Under the pieces are notes generated by a model that was not told where the DNA came from, searched no databases, and saw only the letters and a program-made list of their open reading frames with translations. A program made the position numbers and the translations under genes. DNA of 64,000 nucleotides from Marinilactibacillus sp036039175 (lineage in GTDB: Bacteria > Bacillota > Bacilli > Lactobacillales > Carnobacteriaceae_A), in the NCBI RefSeq assembly GCF_036039175.1, contig NZ_JAYXKP010000007.1:112433-176432 (forward strand), written 5' to 3'. Shown piece by piece: positions 1 through 9,514 of the stretch; positions within the stretch are counted from its first letter, which is position 1; each line of letters opens with the position of its first letter.

Positions 1-50
1 TCTGATACTAGTTTTATAGCTACTTCTTTGAATGTTTCATTCTGGTGCAT
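1..50 (-). CDS. N-terminus of an unidentified protein, cut by the window edge
   Basis: On the minus strand an ATG at 48-50 is preceded by a GGGGGAGA ribosome site (about 56-63) and opens a frame that stays open to the window edge: MHQNETFKEVAIKLVS. The good ribosome site and clean frame support a real gene start. Too little sequence is present to name a family. Confidence 0.5.
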   Translation of the reverse strand, partial: MHQNETFKEVAIKLVS

Positions 51-156
51 AACAATCTCCCCCTAATTTCGATCTATTCGATAGTCTTGCTTGAAACCAA
101 GTATACATAAAAATGAGAAAAGATACATTAAAATTGAAGTATTTTCTCATAATAAG

Positions 157-203
157 CAAAAATCCCGACACCTTCCTTTAAACAAAGAAAGGTGTTGGGA
201 CGA
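157..203 (-). terminator. Rho-independent terminator after the CPBP gene
   Basis: Near-perfect inverted repeat (163-179 with 184-200; arms read TCCCGACACCTT / AAGGTGTTGGGA) which on the minus strand is followed by a T-run. It lies just downstream of the stop of the CPBP protease gene at 244. Confidence 0.85.
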
Positions 204-243
204 AATAGATTTCTAGATAAGCAGTTCGCTTGTAGATGTATCA

Positions 244-1185
244 TTAAAAATCCTCAAAGTGCTCAATATCGTCAAGATTTTGCACAGGCTCGTGCTCCAA
301 AAGTTCAGACGGAATATTCGTCAAATAAGGAGTGGCGTCTGCTTTTAATCCCTTACCGTATTTTTTGATGAATAAGATTGTTACAGCCAGAATAATCACG
401 AAAACTATGGAATAAAGCGTGAGTTCCTGAATGAATTCTGCAGTAGGATTGGCAATGATGTACAATTCTTCTAGACTAGCGGTATCACTTGTAAAGAGTG
501 TAGGTATGATGACGATAAAGTTATAAAGCGCATGGGTCAGAATAGGGTAGATGAGTTTTTTTGTCTTGGTGTATACTACGGCACACAGAAATCCTAAAAT
601 CAGTTGCGGAAAGAACAAAGAGTTAAAATGGATGATCATAAATATGATCGAGCTGAATAGAATACCTTTCCAAGTTCCATACTTCTCTGACCACTTATTC
701 ATCAACACACCTCTAAAGAAGACTTCTTCAACGATGGGCGCGGCGATAACTGTAATAGGAAAAAGGTAGAGGAAAGAAGGCGTCTCGACTATTAATTCAT
801 CAGGATTCAATCCCATATAAGAGATGAAAAAGGTATAAAAATCTGTGAAAGACAAAAAGATGCGCAAAGCAAAATAGATAAACAAACTTCCACAGATAGC
901 GACTAAAATGGTTAGTCCAACTACTGGAAGTAAATGTTTCTTCTCAGGTGGACCTTCTCCAGTAATTCCAGTCGTGAAGACGTTTTGTTTGGATAATTGA
1001 CGAATAATAATTTTATAGATCAGGAAATATAAAAATAAATTAACCATTAACCCAAAAACTTCCGGGTAATTTTCTTGCATGGCAATGAACAAAATAGTAT
1101 TAGCAATTTCGATACCAATCATCGTGAGCACGCTTCGCCAGACAATAGCCCAGATGGATAACTTTTTCAATGAATTTATGTACAT
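244..1185 (-). CDS. CPBP family intramembrane metalloprotease
   Basis: A 313-residue membrane protein with several hydrophobic segments. The CPBP (CAAX protease / bacteriocin-processing, Rce1-like) signature is complete: EEVFFR at about 153-158, a second motif with FMIIHF (His about 186), and a conserved His in ILTHALYN near 219. These Glu and His residues are the expected active-site residues in the membrane. The ATG at 1185 has a GGAGGG site 8 bases upstream. It is a single gene between a terminator and the divergent ABC exporter. Lactobacillales members are often linked to bacteriocin immunity or cell-envelope protein processing; the substrate here cannot be inferred. Confidence 0.88.
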   Translation of the reverse strand: MYINSLKKLSIWAIVWRSVLTMIGIEIANTILFIAMQENYPEVFGLMVNLFLYFLIYKIIIRQLSKQNVFTTGITGEGPPEKKHLLPVVGLTILVAICGSLFIYFALRIFLSFTDFYTFFISYMGLNPDELIVETPSFLYLFPITVIAAPIVEEVFFRGVLMNKWSEKYGTWKGILFSSIIFMIIHFNSLFFPQLILGFLCAVVYTKTKKLIYPILTHALYNFIVIIPTLFTSDTASLEELYIIANPTAEFIQELTLYSIVFVIILAVTILFIKKYGKGLKADATPYLTNIPSELLEHEPVQNLDDIEHFEDF

Positions 1186-1344
1186 ATAGAAGACCCTCCA
1201 GATATAGATGTAATCGTTTATATATTAATATAAAGAATGTATCATACATTTGCGCCTTCAGGTAAAGAAATGTCCAATCATCCCTATTTTGTGCGGATGG
1301 TGTATGATAAAATACTCCTAATCGTAACTTATGGAGGTACATAT

Positions 1345-2133
1345 ATGGATAAGATTTTAGAAATGAAAGAAATCACAAAATCTTTCGGAGGCAATCATGT
1401 GTTAAAAGGCGTTGATTTTTCAGTCTACCCAGGAGAAATTATTGGGTATATCGGACCAAATGGTGCTGGAAAAAGTACGACCGTTAAAATGATTTTGGGA
1501 TTACTGCAACCGGATATGGGGGAAATCTTTATATTTGGAAAGTCTCTTAAAGATTTAGGAGATACCTATAAAGCTCGGATTGGATATGTGCCTGAGAATG
1601 CAGAACTATATGATACTTTGTCTGCAGAAGAGTACTTGCTCTTTGTAGGTAGACTATATGGACTGGAAGAAGACATAGTCCGAGAGAAGAGTCTGAAAAT
1701 GATGCAGATTCTCGGCATTGAAGCAGCCTTTAAGAATCGCTTATCTTCTTTTTCAAAAGGGATGCGTCAGAAAGTCTTGATTATATCTAGCTTATTACAT
1801 AACCCAGATATTCTATTTTGGGATGAGCCGTTAAATGGGCTGGACGCCAACAGCGTACAAATCGTAAAAGAAATTCTTTCTGAATTAAAGAAAGAAGGAA
1901 AAACCGTCTTTTACTCTTCTCATATTATGGATACGGTAGAAAAACTCAGTGACCGCATCATCATTTTGAATGAAGGACGTGTGGTAGCTGACGGACATTT
2001 TGATGAGCTTCAAAAAGTGGCAGATGGAACACTTGAGCAGTTATTTAATCAGTTGACGGGATTCAATGAATATGAAGAACTCGCTAACGCCTTCGTTTCA
2101 GTTATGAAAGGAGAAACGCCTTATGATGCGTAA
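1345..2133 (+). CDS. ABC transporter ATP-binding protein
   Basis: A 262-residue ABC ATPase: Walker A GPNGAGKST, signature SSFSKGMRQK, Walker B ILFWDEP, and a switch His in SSHIMDTVE. An in-frame ORF extends upstream, but the ATG at 1345 sits 6-7 bases after GGAGG, so the upstream 36 codons are taken as untranslated. It overlaps the membrane partner at 2123 by 11 bases, so the two form one exporter-type transporter. The multidrug/antibiotic (CcmA-like) class is likely; the substrate is unknown. Confidence 0.9.
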   Translation: MDKILEMKEITKSFGGNHVLKGVDFSVYPGEIIGYIGPNGAGKSTTVKMILGLLQPDMGEIFIFGKSLKDLGDTYKARIGYVPENAELYDTLSAEEYLLFVGRLYGLEEDIVREKSLKMMQILGIEAAFKNRLSSFSKGMRQKVLIISSLLHNPDILFWDEPLNGLDANSVQIVKEILSELKKEGKTVFYSSHIMDTVEKLSDRIIILNEGRVVADGHFDELQKVADGTLEQLFNQLTGFNEYEELANAFVSVMKGETPYDA

Positions 2134-3820
2134 TGTTTTTGGTGGAAGTCAGAAACAAGAGGTAAGTTTCTTTATTAAGATCATCAGAAAACTGGAACCG
2201 ATGTATCGTCGTATGGGTGTAGATTATCCCATCATGGAAAAGATCATTGATACAAAGCTGACTATGGATAGCAGACAGGAAAAAGTCATTCCGACTAATT
2301 CTATGTGGGGTAACAGTAAAGAAGAGGACAAAGATAAAAATGCTTTCTTTCAATCTCTATGGGTTTACGCTTTAATCAGCTTGATTCTGTTATTTGTCTT
2401 CGCCATTGATGATATCCAGTTTCAATACACTGTGTTTTTCAGTTTTATCTTCGTGATGCTACTATCGACTTTAATTGCAAATTTCTCTAGTATTCTACTT
2501 GAAACAAAAGACCAGCTCCTGATTGGGACCAAACCGGTCTCTTCAAGGACGCTGAGTGCCGCAAAAGCGACCCATGTCTTTATTTATCTTATTTCGTTGA
2601 CACTTGCGCTTTCCGGACCGATGATGATTGGAACCTTCTTTATTCACGGTATTCTAGCAGGATTACTGGCTGTTTTACTAACGATTACGGCCTCTACCTG
2701 GTGTTTACTACTGACGATTATTACTTATGCAACGGTATTGAAGCGGTTCAATGGGGAAAAATTAAAAAACATCATTGCTTACAGTCAAATCGGAATTTCT
2801 GTCTTCACGATTATCGGCTATCAAGTAATGAATCAAGCTTTCCGCTTTATCAACCCAAGTATGCTTGCAATTGAATTGAACTTACAGTGGTGGCATATTT
2901 TTGTCTTTCCGCTATGGTTTGTTGCACCATTTGGGCTGTTGCAAAATGGCTTTTCACTGACTTATCTCATGTATATCGTGTTACTCGTTGGAGGAACGAT
3001 CGGGTTGATTGTTTTGTATCATTTCAATAGTGATAAACTAGAAGCAAACTTGCAGAAACTTGAAAGTGGAGAGGGCGATACAGACAAACGCTCATGGTAC
3101 GAAACGTTTTCGAGTAAGTGGTTATGCTGGGATAAAAAAGAAAGAGGCTACTATCATTTCACTTGGCAATTGACTAAAAATGAAAGAGAATTCAAAACGA
3201 GACTATATCCATCTCTGGCAACCATCTTTATCTTTCCAATTGTACTTATAGGGTCAACATACCAGTTGACAGAAGATAGCGGAGTAGGAATCAATCAATT
3301 GTCCGTATTCAAATATATGCCTTACTATGCACTTTTGATCATTCCAATGCTGGCTGTTTCAGTGAAGTACTCGAAAAACTTCAAAGGGAGTTGGATATTT
3401 GGAATGAGTTCTGAAGACAATGCGGGCGTCTTTTTGAGAGGTATGATCAAAGCGTTGATCATGAAGTTGGTCTTTCCAATCTATTTGATTTTATCAGGTG
3501 TCGTTTTAGTCTTCTCGGGCTTTGAGATTTTACCAGCTTTGTTGAATGGATTATTGCTAGTTGTCTTGATCTTCTCAGTGGAAGTTAAACGTACAATACA
3601 AACTTATCCTTTTTCAAAGAAATATAATGCTTCTGAAGCAAATCAAGGATGCTTTGCGACGGTTATTTTTATAGGCATTACAGGGATTGTTGCAGTAGGA
3701 ATGTTCGCTATCCAAGAGCTAGTACCGTTTGGCGTTTATCTTTTGATGGTCATCTTACTGGCTGTAGATGGATGGATGCTGACAAGAGGTTTCAATAAAA
3801 TTAAACTTAAAATGGACTAA
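2123..3820 (+). CDS. ABC transporter membrane subunit (large exporter permease)
   Basis: A 565-residue integral membrane protein that starts inside the end of the ATPase gene (ATG at 2123; ribosome site AAGGAG at 2108-2113). After about 75 polar residues there are multiple hydrophobic segments in two blocks (roughly residues 75-310 and 370-560) separated by a charged central stretch near 310-360. No recognised small-substrate motif is visible. The overlapping ATPase implies a two-gene exporter. A bidirectional terminator follows directly. Confidence 0.8.
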   Translation: MMRNVFGGSQKQEVSFFIKIIRKLEPMYRRMGVDYPIMEKIIDTKLTMDSRQEKVIPTNSMWGNSKEEDKDKNAFFQSLWVYALISLILLFVFAIDDIQFQYTVFFSFIFVMLLSTLIANFSSILLETKDQLLIGTKPVSSRTLSAAKATHVFIYLISLTLALSGPMMIGTFFIHGILAGLLAVLLTITASTWCLLLTIITYATVLKRFNGEKLKNIIAYSQIGISVFTIIGYQVMNQAFRFINPSMLAIELNLQWWHIFVFPLWFVAPFGLLQNGFSLTYLMYIVLLVGGTIGLIVLYHFNSDKLEANLQKLESGEGDTDKRSWYETFSSKWLCWDKKERGYYHFTWQLTKNEREFKTRLYPSLATIFIFPIVLIGSTYQLTEDSGVGINQLSVFKYMPYYALLIIPMLAVSVKYSKNFKGSWIFGMSSEDNAGVFLRGMIKALIMKLVFPIYLILSGVVLVFSGFEILPALLNGLLLVVLIFSVEVKRTIQTYPFSKKYNASEANQGCFATVIFIGITGIVAVGMFAIQELVPFGVYLLMVILLAVDGWMLTRGFNKIKLKMD

Positions 3821-3822
3821 CC

Positions 3823-3865
3823 AAAAGCAGCCGAACACCTTTTAAAAGGGCGTTCGGCTGCTTTT
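3823..3865. terminator. Bidirectional terminator between convergent genes
   Basis: Long inverted repeat AAAAGCAGCCGAACaCC / GGgCGTTCGGCTGCTTTT with A-run before and T-run after. It serves the plus-strand ABC permease and the minus-strand transglutaminase operon that converge here. Confidence 0.92.
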
Positions 3866-3873
3866 ATGTTGAC

Positions 3874-6258
3874 TCAATGTTTCCTTTTAAGACTTCTTGC
3901 TAAAATGTCCAGCGTGCTGATTAACGTTTCTTTTTGTAGAGGGGAAATAGATGCGTCCGAGTTCGTTTTACTATAAAACGTGTGATCTGTTAATGCAGCG
4001 AACTCAGATAAGGTTTTTGTATCTTCTTCTGTCAATGGCTGAAATGTATTCATATAGTCAGGAACAGTCTGACTTTTCAATCTTTTTTGTTTCTGGTCAA
4101 AGAGTCGCAATGTCCAGTGACAAGCTTTTTCAAGAGAAATCTTATCACCTAAAATGGCTTTTTTCAACAACCAAGTCACAAGACGTAAGTGTAATGAAAA
4201 ATACAGTGTACCGAAAACAAATAGAATCAGACTAGATATTGTAAGCATGAACAGAGCGATAGAAAAGGGAGAACGATCAGGAGATTGGGCTTCTTCTGTT
4301 TCGCTCGCTTCTTCAGCTACAGGATCCTCTATTGATTCCTCTCCAACTTCTTCAGACAAGGTTTCTTCTTCAGTAGTTTCATCGACTGTTGTATCCGTTT
4401 CTGTTTCAAGATCTTCCAATGTTACAGCTTGATCATCGAAAGAAAAACGGTCATCCTCAGGAGAGACATCATCTTCTGTTCGCGTGACAGGATTAGCAAA
4501 TGAAGGACTAGGTTCAAAAGGTACCCAACCAACACTTGGGAAGTAAACTTCAGGCCAAGAGTGGGCATTTGCATTTGTGATCTGGTAATAATTTTCACCG
4601 TTAGTATCGGTTTGACTACTGCCAGGCGTGAAACCTTTTACCCAGCGTGCCGGTATGCCAACAGCACGTAACATGGTGACCATCGCAGTCGAAAAATTAT
4701 CGCAGTAACCAACGCCAGTATCAAATAGGAAATGATCAACGTAATCTTCTCCAGGAGGTGTCTGAGCAGTATCTCTTAAACTGTAGCGATAACCACCTTC
4801 ACTTTTAAGGTAAGATTCGATTGCACGAACCATTTCGTACTCACTATCCATTCCTTCGGTTAGTTCTTGCGCAAGGTCTTTAACGCGTTGTGGAAATTCT
4901 GTCGGGAGTTGCAGTTCTTCTATTTCGAAACTATTAGTCATCCACTCATTGACAGTCATGATGTCTTCGATTTGTGTATCCTCAGAATACTGTAAGTAAC
5001 TCTCCAGAAAGTCGGTACGCCAGCCGTCATCTCCACGAAGTGTTTCTTCGCTAGAACGATCTGGATAGTCCGTATAGTAGTCAATCGAATAACCTTCAAC
5101 CGCATCATTTTGACTCTCAAGGGCAAAGTAGTCACTATAATAACCATGTGTTAATGAATACTGAGTATAATCAGCTTCGACTCTTAATGTAGACCAACCG
5201 TAGGGTTGAGCAATGTAGTTGGTAGGTGTTTGCCAGTTGATAGTGGCTGTCTCAAGGGTCTCACCGTAATAACCGTCGTCGTTTCCAAACGATGAGAACG
5301 AAGGGACTCGGTCGTATGGAGAGAAAGCCTGCTCAGATTGACTAGTATTTGAACTGGACCAACCTTCACCAGTATAATTCCAGCGATGAAGCACTTTCCA
5401 GTAGCTAGGCTCCGGTAGATAAGCCTGAAATAATCTTGTGTAATCTTTTTTCAAAGGACCACCCAATTGTTCATCGTTGGTTCCTATGCCTGTCTGGCGG
5501 TATCTTGAACCTGGAGACTGGGCATCAATCCAGTCAAAAAATCCACGGCTTTCTAATCTATTTTGATAACCGATCGTACTCATTTCAACCCATTCTTGAG
5601 AAGGCATAAACCAATCGACTCCCCAGTAAGCTAGTCCAACCAGTGCACCCGTGAGAAGGCTCGTCAAAGTAGAAAGTTTAAAAAAGTACCAATTACTCTG
5701 GCTTTGATTCAGTTTTGTAAGACCAATCAAGAGTACACCAAACCCAATAACGGTTACCGCCTGAGAAAGAATCGCGTAACTTGTAAATGTGTGTAAAATC
5801 ATGAGATAACCAAAAGCGATAAGAAAGGATGGATAAGCAAATTTTTGATGAATCGTGGTAAAGGTTAGTAATGTGGCTAACACAAATAGGACTAGAATAG
5901 CAAGAAATAAAGGTACGGAAGACGTACTTCCAGAAATCACTTGATTCCATTCTTGTTGACCTAATTGCCATAAGTTAAAGAGCCACTTAGTCAGTGATGC
6001 TTCAACGGTCAAAGACGGAAAGGATCGATAAAGAAAGACGAAAATCACACTGATCTGGACTACAAAGTACAACCACCATTTTTTGAAAAAGGCAGCCGTT
6101 AACTGAGTGATCGCGAAAAAGAGGACAATAGATTCAAAACCAGACAATTCATTGATCCGTAAAAATAAAAAAAGTACAGGAAGAAGTAAAAAACTGTGAA
6201 CCAGTCCTATTAGTAAAGAACGCATACCTTCTGATAAAGAATTGAAATAAGTTTTCAC
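3874..6258 (-). CDS. TgpA-like membrane transglutaminase-domain protein
   Basis: A 794-residue protein with hydrophobic segments in about the first 215 residues, a large outer region, a transglutaminase-like core at about 470-590, a Glu/Thr-rich linker (about 600-660), one more transmembrane helix (about 665-690) and a cytoplasmic tail. The core shows a candidate catalytic Cys519 (GVGYCDNF), His566 (NAHSWPEVYF) and Glu582 in WVPFEPSP where many relatives have Asp. It is the last gene of the MoxR-DUF58-transglutaminase operon, overlapping the DUF58 gene by 4 bases. The family is widespread and usually of unknown substrate; a cell-envelope role is an inference. Confidence 0.87.
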   Translation of the reverse strand: MKTYFNSLSEGMRSLLIGLVHSFLLLPVLFLFLRINELSGFESIVLFFAITQLTAAFFKKWWLYFVVQISVIFVFLYRSFPSLTVEASLTKWLFNLWQLGQQEWNQVISGSTSSVPLFLAILVLFVLATLLTFTTIHQKFAYPSFLIAFGYLMILHTFTSYAILSQAVTVIGFGVLLIGLTKLNQSQSNWYFFKLSTLTSLLTGALVGLAYWGVDWFMPSQEWVEMSTIGYQNRLESRGFFDWIDAQSPGSRYRQTGIGTNDEQLGGPLKKDYTRLFQAYLPEPSYWKVLHRWNYTGEGWSSSNTSQSEQAFSPYDRVPSFSSFGNDDGYYGETLETATINWQTPTNYIAQPYGWSTLRVEADYTQYSLTHGYYSDYFALESQNDAVEGYSIDYYTDYPDRSSEETLRGDDGWRTDFLESYLQYSEDTQIEDIMTVNEWMTNSFEIEELQLPTEFPQRVKDLAQELTEGMDSEYEMVRAIESYLKSEGGYRYSLRDTAQTPPGEDYVDHFLFDTGVGYCDNFSTAMVTMLRAVGIPARWVKGFTPGSSQTDTNGENYYQITNANAHSWPEVYFPSVGWVPFEPSPSFANPVTRTEDDVSPEDDRFSFDDQAVTLEDLETETDTTVDETTEEETLSEEVGEESIEDPVAEEASETEEAQSPDRSPFSIALFMLTISSLILFVFGTLYFSLHLRLVTWLLKKAILGDKISLEKACHWTLRLFDQKQKRLKSQTVPDYMNTFQPLTEEDTKTLSEFAALTDHTFYSKTNSDASISPLQKETLISTLDILARSLKRKH

Positions 6259-7295
6259 TTTTCAGCGCCTCCTTTCAGTGAATCCAGTTGACGCTCATCC
6301 AAAATAAAAAGGTTGGGCGTATTTTTGATTGAATCAGGAAAAGACATATTCCTTGGCGCTATAATTAAAATAGTCGTTTTAAACGTATCCAAAGGACCTA
6401 GTAATTTGAGTAAGTGCTGATGATCCTCACTTGATTGAATCGTCAGGTAATCATTGGGATGGCTATGTTTGGCAGTCTGTCCACTAAATGAACCTAATAA
6501 GGTAAGGTCATTTTTAGAATAAGCAGATAGATACTGATCCAGACTGTAGGCTAAACTAAGCAAGTCTTCAAATTGTGAAGAAGAGAAGCCTAAAAAGTAC
6601 AAACTGATAGATAAATGGTCTTCACGATCATACTCTTTGATCATCCACTGTTCCCGTTTCAAGCTTGACTTCCAATCAATAGATCCAATCGCGTCACGGG
6701 GTTGATAAGCTCTTAATTCCTTGACTTCAAAGGCGTGGGAAAGAGAATCTAAATCTGTTAAGCGAATGGCTTGCTTAGATAAAAGTTTCAATATCCGATC
6801 TTGTGGCACTTTTTTGGGATAAATTGCAAAGTCAACAGAGAGAGAATGCGTGGAACGGTGTCTAAATAGACCAAACAAACCAATACCTCGAATTTGAACA
6901 GCTAATTGTTCGTAATGTCCCCTGGTCATAGGCTGAGACAAAGCACGAAGCTCCGAGTGATTCTTTAAAAATAGATCTGGATAAATGGTCTGAAAAAGCT
7001 GAGTACCTTGCTGATCAGTTAAAATCAATTCAAATGAAGATAATAAGAATAAGAGATGCCATCTTCTATAAAGAGTAAAAGAAAGATCTAAACGATTATC
7101 TTCCGTAACAACCCATTGAATATTCTTGAAATAGACCTTCAGGCGAGCTGAAAAAAAAGCTGCCAGTAAAACAAATGAAAAGCTATAGAAGATAAACCAG
7201 GATACAGAAGAAGGAAAAGTTAATGTGTAGAGAATGGTAAAAAAGTACACCAATAAGAACACGAATCCACGCCAATTGATAAAACGCAGCTTCAT
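6255..7295 (-). CDS. DUF58 family membrane protein
   Basis: A 346-residue protein with two N-terminal hydrophobic segments (about 10-52) and the DUF58 signature at about 192-226 (LRAYQPRDAIGSIDWK followed by LKREQWMIKEYDRE). Such proteins carry a von Willebrand-A-like fold and partner with MoxR ATPases. The gene overlaps both neighbours by 4 bases (ATGA), so the three genes are translationally coupled. Confidence 0.88.
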   Translation of the reverse strand: MKLRFINWRGFVFLLVYFFTILYTLTFPSSVSWFIFYSFSFVLLAAFFSARLKVYFKNIQWVVTEDNRLDLSFTLYRRWHLLFLLSSFELILTDQQGTQLFQTIYPDLFLKNHSELRALSQPMTRGHYEQLAVQIRGIGLFGLFRHRSTHSLSVDFAIYPKKVPQDRILKLLSKQAIRLTDLDSLSHAFEVKELRAYQPRDAIGSIDWKSSLKREQWMIKEYDREDHLSISLYFLGFSSSQFEDLLSLAYSLDQYLSAYSKNDLTLLGSFSGQTAKHSHPNDYLTIQSSEDHQHLLKLLGPLDTFKTTILIIAPRNMSFPDSIKNTPNLFILDERQLDSLKGGAEK

Positions 7296-8257
7296 TTCGA
7301 GCTCCTGATTTTAGTAGGGATATCTACCTGGCTGATCAATTCGTCAATAAAGGCATCAATTGTTTGAGCGGTCATTCTATTTACAAATAAAAGACGATGT
7401 CTAAATAAAGGTTTGATAATAGATAAAATATCTTGAGGAGTGACATAATCACGACCACTTAAAAGAGCCTGTCCTCGTGCAGCAGCTAGACAATACTGGG
7501 TTCCTCTCGGACTAATACCAAGTCTAAGTTCAGAATGGTTACGGGTACGGTCAACAAGCATAATCATATAATCTAATAGTTGAGGATTGACATAAACAGA
7601 TTTTACGAGTTCTTTAAGTGTATTGAATTCCTCCAAAGATAAAATTGGTTGTAATTGTTCTATTGAGTTTAATTGATCTGGAGATTCGAGCATTCGGATT
7701 TCCTGTTCTTTACTAGGATATCCTAGAGAAAGTTGAAAAAGAAAACGATCGAGCTGAGCTTCAGGTAAAGGATAGGTTCCTTCGTAGTCGATAGGATTCT
7801 GAGTAGCCAAAACAAAGAAAGGGTCCGGTAATAAATGGGTCTTACCATCAAGTGTAACTTGCTTTTCAGACATGGCTTCCAGCATGGCAGCCTGTGTTCT
7901 AGGAGAAGTACGATTGATTTCGTCTGCTAGTATGATCTGATTGAATAAGGGACCGTGTCGAAATTCGAATTGAGCATCTTGCATGTTGGGTACGGAAAAA
8001 CCAATGATGTCAGAAGGGATCAAATCTGGGGTGAATTGAATTCGTGAGAAATCAGCTTCCAGACACTTGGCTATGGTTTTGATCAGGAGCGTTTTACCTA
8101 CACCGGGAATATCTTCAAAAAGGACATGACCGCCTGCCAGCATGGCAATCAAGGTATGTCGGGTAACTTCCTTTTTACCGATTACAATCTGATCGACCGT
8201 ATCAATTAATGTATGTAGTTTTGCAATGGATTGCTCTGTTTGTACTGAATAAGTCAA
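7292..8257 (-). CDS. MoxR family AAA+ ATPase
   Basis: A 321-residue AAA+ ATPase: Walker A GVGKT (52-56), Walker B ILADEIN (109-115), sensor motif ATQNP, and the MoxR-typical EAMSEKQVTLDG. The start is TTG at 8257 with AGGAGG 7-8 bases upstream. First gene of the operon with DUF58 and the transglutaminase protein. MoxR proteins act as chaperone-like ATPases assembling or activating partner complexes; the client here is presumably the downstream membrane pair. Confidence 0.92.
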   Translation of the reverse strand: MTYSVQTEQSIAKLHTLIDTVDQIVIGKKEVTRHTLIAMLAGGHVLFEDIPGVGKTLLIKTIAKCLEADFSRIQFTPDLIPSDIIGFSVPNMQDAQFEFRHGPLFNQIILADEINRTSPRTQAAMLEAMSEKQVTLDGKTHLLPDPFFVLATQNPIDYEGTYPLPEAQLDRFLFQLSLGYPSKEQEIRMLESPDQLNSIEQLQPILSLEEFNTLKELVKSVYVNPQLLDYMIMLVDRTRNHSELRLGISPRGTQYCLAAARGQALLSGRDYVTPQDILSIIKPLFRHRLLFVNRMTAQTIDAFIDELISQVDIPTKIRSSK

Positions 8258-8415
8258 AGGTATAGCCTCCTGATTTACTGATTTAAAGGAATAGGATCGA
8301 AAATTAAACCAGATGAATATGTTTATATAATTGTAAATAGAATGAGATAAGAATACAATGAGAAACAGTCATCCTTAGTGAAATTATAAATAATAGATAC
8401 TAAATCTATTTAGAT

Positions 8416-8458
8416 AAAAAGAGAGAAAGCATCGAGTCAACCTCAAAACTTTCTCTCT
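8416..8458 (-). terminator. Terminator of the glycosyltransferase operon
   Basis: Perfect arms AGAGAGAAAG (8420-8429) and CTTTCTCTCT (8449-8458); on the minus strand a short T-run follows. Located just after the stop of the gene at 8484. Confidence 0.8.
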
Positions 8459-8483
8459 ATCGTATAAATCCAATTGTTAACGG

Positions 8484-9500
8484 TTAATCATTGAATAATT
8501 TTTTGTAAATAATAGCTAGATCCAGGCTCACTTTCTGAAGGTCAAGCTGTTCAGCAGCATGGCGACCTGGGGTAGTCAGTGAGGGTAGTTCTTTCTCTAA
8601 AATCAATGGAAGTATTTTTTTAAATTCTTCTAGAGTGGATGCTTTGTAAACCACTGTCTTATCGGGTAACCACTCTTTATAAATTGGAATATCTCTAACC
8701 AATACAGGAATTTCATTAGCTAAAGCTTCTAACAGTACAATACCTTCTGTTTCTTCCTGTGTCATGAATAGAAATAAATCACTACCAGAGTAGACATCTC
8801 GTAGTTCAGAAGAAGAAACAAATCCAGGGAATCGTACGTTATCTGAAGCGTGTTTAATGGCATTTTGAACGGCACGAGTCATAAGAGACTTTGATGTATG
8901 TCCAAACCAGAAAAACAAGTATTCAGGATACTGTCTAGCTAAGGTTAAAAAGTCTAGAATACCTTTCCGTTCGATCAAGTGTCCAACGGAAACAATGACC
9001 TTCTGATCTTCGGCCAAGTGATACTGATTTCTGAAGCGCGCGCCATTAGAAGATACTTTAGTAAAATAAGCGGTATCGACTCCGTTCGATAAAGAAACGA
9101 TGGGCCGGTTTAATCTGTAATTCAGTAATAGTTTTTTAGAATATACTGTTGGAGTAACAATGATATCTCCTTGGCGGTAGCAATACTGCAGCCATTTTCT
9201 GAAAAGTGGCGCAATCATATTGGATCCACGGAAAGAATTCCTAAAATCTTCCATAGTGGAATGTCCATAATAGATGACTTTTTTCCCATCTCTATGAGCT
9301 TTTTTCGCCATAAATACGGAGTCGGGAAGTATCGTATTCAAATGCACTACGTCATAGTCTTCTTTAGGATTTTCAGTATAAGTCACATTCAAAGATTCTA
9401 ACATTTGTTTCTGGTGACGAAGTGCTTCACCAATCCCACTTTGAGTGATGACTTTTTCTGAACCTTTATACAGTAAGACTTTCTTGTTGAAGTGTTCCAA
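8484..9500 (-). CDS. GT4 glycosyltransferase, probable second step of glycolipid synthesis
   Basis: A 338-residue GT-B fold enzyme. The donor-site pattern of GT4 is visible in EETEGIVLLEALANE (E-x7-E) and the phosphate-contact region in VSVGHLIERKG. The start is TTG at 9500 with GAGG 6 bases upstream. It follows another GT4 gene by 14 bases. In enterococci and relatives a pair of adjacent GT4 enzymes (BgsB then BgsA) makes mono- and then diglucosyl-diacylglycerol, the lipid anchor of lipoteichoic acid; arrangement and lengths here fit that model. Acceptor and sugar are inferred, not shown by sequence. Confidence 0.72.
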   Translation of the reverse strand: MEHFNKKVLLYKGSEKVITQSGIGEALRHQKQMLESLNVTYTENPKEDYDVVHLNTILPDSVFMAKKAHRDGKKVIYYGHSTMEDFRNSFRGSNMIAPLFRKWLQYCYRQGDIIVTPTVYSKKLLLNYRLNRPIVSLSNGVDTAYFTKVSSNGARFRNQYHLAEDQKVIVSVGHLIERKGILDFLTLARQYPEYLFFWFGHTSKSLMTRAVQNAIKHASDNVRFPGFVSSSELRDVYSGSDLFLFMTQEETEGIVLLEALANEIPVLVRDIPIYKEWLPDKTVVYKASTLEEFKKILPLILEKELPSLTTPGRHAAEQLDLQKVSLDLAIIYKKLFND

Positions 9501-9514
9501 TTAAATCCTCATTC

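Noticed and set aside
1100..1342. Minus-strand 80-codon ORF between the CPBP and ABC genes
   Set aside because: It overlaps the CPBP start in another frame and lacks a ribosome site; the region is better explained as the divergent promoter region.
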